Shown in pieces: positions 30,732-33,236 of a stretch of 33,236 nucleotides of DNA; position 1 is the stretch's first letter; each line of letters opens with the position of its first letter. The position numbers were made by a program, and so were the translations under genes. Origin of the DNA: Actinomycetota bacterium. GTDB lineage: Bacteria > Actinomycetota > AC-67. The notes below the pieces were generated by a model. That model made no database searches, was not told the origin of the DNA, and saw only the letters and a list, made by a program, of their open reading frames with translations. The DNA is taken from assembly GCA_005884515.1 (NCBI GenBank), contig VAWS01000069.1, positions 1 to 33,236 of the forward strand. Reading direction: 5' to 3'.

Positions 30732-31562
30732 TCAGGCAGACTTGCGCGCGCGGCTGCTCGAACGTTTCTTCGTCGACTTGCGCTTGGAGCCGCCGCTCTG
30801 CTCGACCGAAGCCTTCAGCGCTTCGATCAGATCGACGACCTTCGGGGTCTCCTTCGCTTCCTCGTGGATCGTGATCGTCTGTCCCTTGGCCTTCTTCTTG
30901 ATCAAGCCCTCGACACGCTTCCGGTACTCGTCGTGATACTTGCCCGGGTCGAAGTCCGTCGCTAGCGAGTCGATCAGTTGCTTGGCCATCTTCATCTCGC
31001 GGTCGGCCAGTCGCTGCTGCTTCGGCAGCCCGCGGAGCTCATCGACGGACACGATCTCGTCGGGGAAATACATGGTTTCGAGCGCCAGCGCGCGCTCGTA
31101 CGGCCTGATCGCCGCGAGGTACTCCTTCGTCCTGATGACCACGCGGCCGATCGCGACCTTGTCGCTGTCCTTCATCGCCTTGAGCAACAACGAGTACGCC
31201 TTGTCACCGCCGGTGTCCGGGGCGAGGAAGTACGTGTGCTCGTAGTAGATCGGATCGATCTGCTCCAGCTCGACGAAGTCTTCGATGTCGATCGTGTGCG
31301 TCGCCTCCGGCGTCAGCTTTTCCAGTTCCTTCGGCTCGATGACGACGTACTTGTCGTCGCCGATCTCGTAGCCCTTTGCGATCTTCTCGTAAGGAACTTC
31401 CCGGCCGGTCTTCTCCGAGACGCGCTTGTACCGGATGCGCGCGCCGGTCTTCTCGTCGACCTGATGGAATGCGATGTCCTTCGGCTTCACCGCGGTGAAA
31501 AGCTTCACGGGGACGCTGACGAGCCCGAAGTTGATCGCGCCGCTCCAGATGGCACGTGCCAC
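30732..31562 (-). CDS. ku: Ku, DNA end-binding protein of non-homologous end joining
   Basis: About 276 residues. Bacterial Ku is a homodimeric ring that binds broken DNA ends and recruits LigD. The conserved opening ARAIWSGAINFGLVSVPVKLFTAV is followed by VSEKTGREVPYEKIAKGYEI, the Ku core EDFVELEQIDPIYYEHTYFLAPD, KVAIGRVVIRTKEYLAAIRPY and LETMYFPDEI. A Lys/Arg/Ser-rich tail (GGSKRKSTKKRSSSRARKSA) is typical of actinobacterial Ku and binds DNA. I prefer the GTG at 31562 to that at 31571, because AGGAGG stands 8 bases before it. No ligD gene lies in the window. Confidence 0.95.
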   Translation of the reverse strand: MARAIWSGAINFGLVSVPVKLFTAVKPKDIAFHQVDEKTGARIRYKRVSEKTGREVPYEKIAKGYEIGDDKYVVIEPKELEKLTPEATHTIDIEDFVELEQIDPIYYEHTYFLAPDTGGDKAYSLLLKAMKDSDKVAIGRVVIRTKEYLAAIRPYERALALETMYFPDEIVSVDELRGLPKQQRLADREMKMAKQLIDSLATDFDPGKYHDEYRKRVEGLIKKKAKGQTITIHEEAKETPKVVDLIEALKASVEQSGGSKRKSTKKRSSSRARKSA

Positions 31563-31640
31563 GACGACCACCTCCTGGCAGTGCTTTACCCGGGCGCGAG
31601 GTGCGAAAACACTCGCTTCAGCCGGATGAAAGTGGCCAGG

Positions 31641-31883
31641 TCAGCCGATGTACTTCTCGACCGTGTTCGCGTCCCGGACTTTGGCCGAGTCGGGATCGAG
31701 GCCCGCCGCGCGCCGCGCGCGCCGCTGATGCAACAGGTCCCAGCATTGGTCGAGCGTCACTTCCAGCTTGCGAAGCTCCGCGCGTTCCTCGTCGGTGACG
31801 CCGGCTTCCGCTTCCTTCCGGAAGAGCTCGTGTTCCTTCTCGGCAAGCTTGTTGATCTGAGAGAGAACCTCTTTGTCGTCCAC
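31641..31883 (-). CDS. DUF2630 family protein
   Basis: An 80-residue helical protein from the GTG at 31883, with AAGGAGCAGCC before it. The core DDKEVLSQINKLAEKEHELFRKEAEAG, TLDQCWDLLHQRRARRAAG and C-terminal VRDANTVEKYIG are the signature of DUF2630, small actinobacterial proteins of unknown role. It lies 78 bases upstream of Ku on the same strand and could share its transcript. Confidence 0.9.
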   Translation of the reverse strand: MDDKEVLSQINKLAEKEHELFRKEAEAGVTDEERAELRKLEVTLDQCWDLLHQRRARRAAGLDPDSAKVRDANTVEKYIG

Positions 31884-32030
31884 GGCTGCTCCTTCCTCGG
31901 GCGCACCAACCGTCGCGGCCGACACTCTATTCCTTCCCCATCCGAGCAGCCTCTCCCGGCACACTCGGCTCGCTCGGCGCGCGCTCGATGGAGTAGCGTC
32001 TGCGCGGAGCTGGCGAAGAGAGGAGGAGCC

Positions 32031-32253
32031 GTGTCGAGGTTCTTGGTGCTGTATCGCTCGCCGGTTACCGCCGCCGAGCAGATGGACGTCACGCCTGAGC
32101 AGGCGAAGGCCGGCATGGATCTGTGGATGGGGTGGGCACAGCACGGAGTCGGTGGACGACGCGGTCACCTTGCTGAAGGACCACCCGCACTTCCACTCTC
32201 CGGGCGAGTCATCGATCGAAGTCCTGGAGTTCGTCACCATCCCGGGGATGTAG
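32031..32253 (+). pseudogene. YCII-related protein with internal deletion and frame change
   Basis: A GTG at 32031 with AGAGGAGGAG before it starts SRFLVLYRSPVTAAEQM, then PEQAKAGMDLWMGWAQ, the beginning of a YCII (dimeric alpha-beta barrel) protein. A different frame carries the end, STESVDDAVTLLKDHPHFHS, then IEVLEFVTIPGM and a stop at 32251-32253. The middle of about 40 residues is missing at about 32135-32145, where the frames change. The family has small enzymes and sigma-factor-linked proteins. As it stands it cannot make the full fold. Confidence 0.8.
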
Positions 32254-32258
32254 CTCGC

Positions 32259-32918
32259 GTGGCCGAACTCGGCGTCTTCGACGTGCTCCATTCGCTGCGC
32301 GCGATCCGGGAGTTCGAGCCCGACCCGATCCCCGATGATGCGATCGCGACGATCCTCGAGGCGGGGACGCGCGCGCCGAGCCCGCAGAACTCGCAGCCGT
32401 GGGCATTCATCGTCGTACGCGATCCTGCGACGAGAGCACAGATCGCCGAGATCTACCGCCGCGTGTGGAACCTGGTGAAAGAGCCCGTGTACGGGGACAT
32501 CGACGCGATCGAGGATCGGTCGCAGAGGCGGTTGCTGCAAGCGACCGACCGGCTGGCGGCCGCCGTCGACGAGGCCCCGCTGTTCATCTTCGCTATGCTC
32601 GACCGTTCGAAGCTCGGCGTGATGGTGACGCCGGACCTGCAGACCCTGCTCGAACCGTCGTCCGCGTACGGCGCCGTGTGGGCGGCGATCGAGAACATGC
32701 TGCTCGCCGCGCGCGCGCTCGAGGTCGGTGCGATCACGACGAACCTCACGCGGCTGATGGACACCGAAGTGCGGCAGATCCTCGGCTATCCCGAGCACGT
32801 CGAGACGGTCAGCATGCTCGCGCTGGGGCGGCCGCGCGCGCCGGCGCGATTCGGTCCGACCACGCGGCGGCCGGTCGGCGAAGTCGGCCATTCGGAGCGG
32901 TGGGGCCGGCCGATCTAG
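32259..32918 (+). CDS. Nitroreductase-family FMN oxidoreductase
   Basis: A 219-residue enzyme from a GTG at 32259, 5 bases after the YCII stop. FMN-site signatures are LHSLRAIREFEPDPIPDDAIATILEAGTRAPSPQNSQPWAFIVV near the N-terminus and AAIENMLLAARALEVGAITT in the middle, with LGYPEHVETVSMLALGRP near the end. Such proteins use NAD(P)H, or F420H2 in some actinobacteria, to reduce nitro compounds or quinones. Length and motifs are normal. Confidence 0.92.
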   Translation: MAELGVFDVLHSLRAIREFEPDPIPDDAIATILEAGTRAPSPQNSQPWAFIVVRDPATRAQIAEIYRRVWNLVKEPVYGDIDAIEDRSQRRLLQATDRLAAAVDEAPLFIFAMLDRSKLGVMVTPDLQTLLEPSSAYGAVWAAIENMLLAARALEVGAITTNLTRLMDTEVRQILGYPEHVETVSMLALGRPRAPARFGPTTRRPVGEVGHSERWGRPI

Positions 32919-32958
32919 ACGGGACGAACGCCCCCTGTGGCCCGGGCGGGGCGGTGCC

Positions 32959-32964
32959 GATACT
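32959..32964 (+). promoter_or_regulatory. -10-like element before the secreted-protein gene
   Basis: GATACT ends 6 bases before the GTG at 32971, with no ribosome site between them. Another leaderless-type arrangement. Confidence 0.3.
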
Positions 32965-32970
32965 TACGCC

Positions 32971-33236
32971 GTGGGGAGGTTCGCGCGCGCGCTCGCAGTG
33001 GCAGCGATGGTGATCGCCGTCGCCGTGCCGGCCGCCGCCATCCCACCGCCCGGCGCGCCGGCGTGCTCGGTCTTCCCGTCGAACAACGTGTGGCACGCGG
33101 ATGTCTCGAAGCTGCCGGTGAACTCGCACAGCAGCGCGTGGCTATCGTCGATGAACGCATCCTCGACCCACTTGCACCCCGACTTCGGGCCGTCGGGCGG
33201 CTTCCCCTACGGCATCCCGTACGACGTCGTGTCGAG
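32971..33236 (+). CDS. Secreted protein, N-terminal part (runs off the window)
   Basis: 88 codons from a GTG. The signal peptide is clear (GRFARALAVAAMVIAVAVPAAAIPPP), with cleavage probably after AAA. The mature part PACSVFPSNNVWHADVSKLPVNSHSSAWL, then THLHPDFGPSGGFPYGIPYDVV, resembles an uncharacterised family of secreted actinobacterial proteins that open with a similar FPxNNVWN motif. No catalytic site can be named from this piece. Confidence 0.8.
   Translation, partial: MGRFARALAVAAMVIAVAVPAAAIPPPGAPACSVFPSNNVWHADVSKLPVNSHSSAWLSSMNASSTHLHPDFGPSGGFPYGIPYDVVS

Noticed and set aside
1-33236. CRISPR arrays, insertion sequences, integrase or phage genes
   Set aside because: I looked for regularly spaced direct repeats, transposase or integrase motifs and terminal inverted repeats and found none, even next to the tRNA array.

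Overview
The window is high-GC DNA from an actinobacterium (Actinomycetota). I infer this from an MtrA/MtrB two-component pair followed by a GerMN lipoprotein, an AdnA-AdnB-UvrD2 repair cluster, the RNase H / C4 zinc-ribbon pair known from mycobacteria, an F420-type luciferase-like oxidoreductase, Ku, DUF2630, many GTG starts and GTGA-type gene overlaps. The exact class cannot be read from the sequence. No phage, transposon, integrase or CRISPR array is visible.

Layout. 1-2069 (+): tail of an unknown gene, then a two-gene ABC exporter. 2066-6460 (-): the large glutamate synthase subunit, with a terminator-like hairpin in its leader. 6753-7895 (+): a DEAD-box RNA helicase lacking motif V. 7892-9073 (-): a lipoprotein of the PQQ-type sugar dehydrogenase fold. 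9199-9957 (-): an SPFH/slipin protein, lying just downstream of a compact tRNA array at 10198-11164 (-). The array holds twelve tRNAs for twelve different amino acids plus a degenerate thirteenth unit. 11498-12201 (-): an ArsR/SRPBCC pair in which ArsR is shortened. 12284-14753 (-): a broken neutral ceramidase gene in three frames. 14863-15879 (+): LLM oxidoreductase. 15881-24890 (-): a probable operon of uvrD2, adnA, adnB (frameshifted) and a basic-tailed membrane protein. 25012-25191 (-): a GYD-family remnant. 25315-25674 (-): RNase P RNA with its terminator. 25687-26900 (-): zinc-ribbon coiled-coil protein and RNase H. 27011-29630 (+): mtrA, mtrB and a GerMN lipoprotein, joined by GTGA overlaps and closed by a long terminator helix. 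29791-31883 (-): a 50-residue protein, a coiled-coil protein, Ku and a DUF2630 protein. 32031-33236 (+): a broken YCII gene, a nitroreductase and the start of a secreted protein.

Functional themes are DNA break repair (AdnAB, UvrD2, Ku), RNA biology (tRNA array, RNase P RNA, DEAD-box helicase, RNase H) and envelope signalling (MtrAB). Several promoters have a -10-like hexamer 6-10 bases before the start codon, which suggests leaderless mRNAs.

Two things stand out. One is the tRNA array, whose members break several normally invariant tRNA rules. The other is that at least six protein genes (DEAD-box helicase, ArsR, ceramidase, adnB, GYD, YCII) each appear to lack a conserved block, often with a frame change. 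That repeated pattern could be real gene decay, but assembly error must be excluded first.
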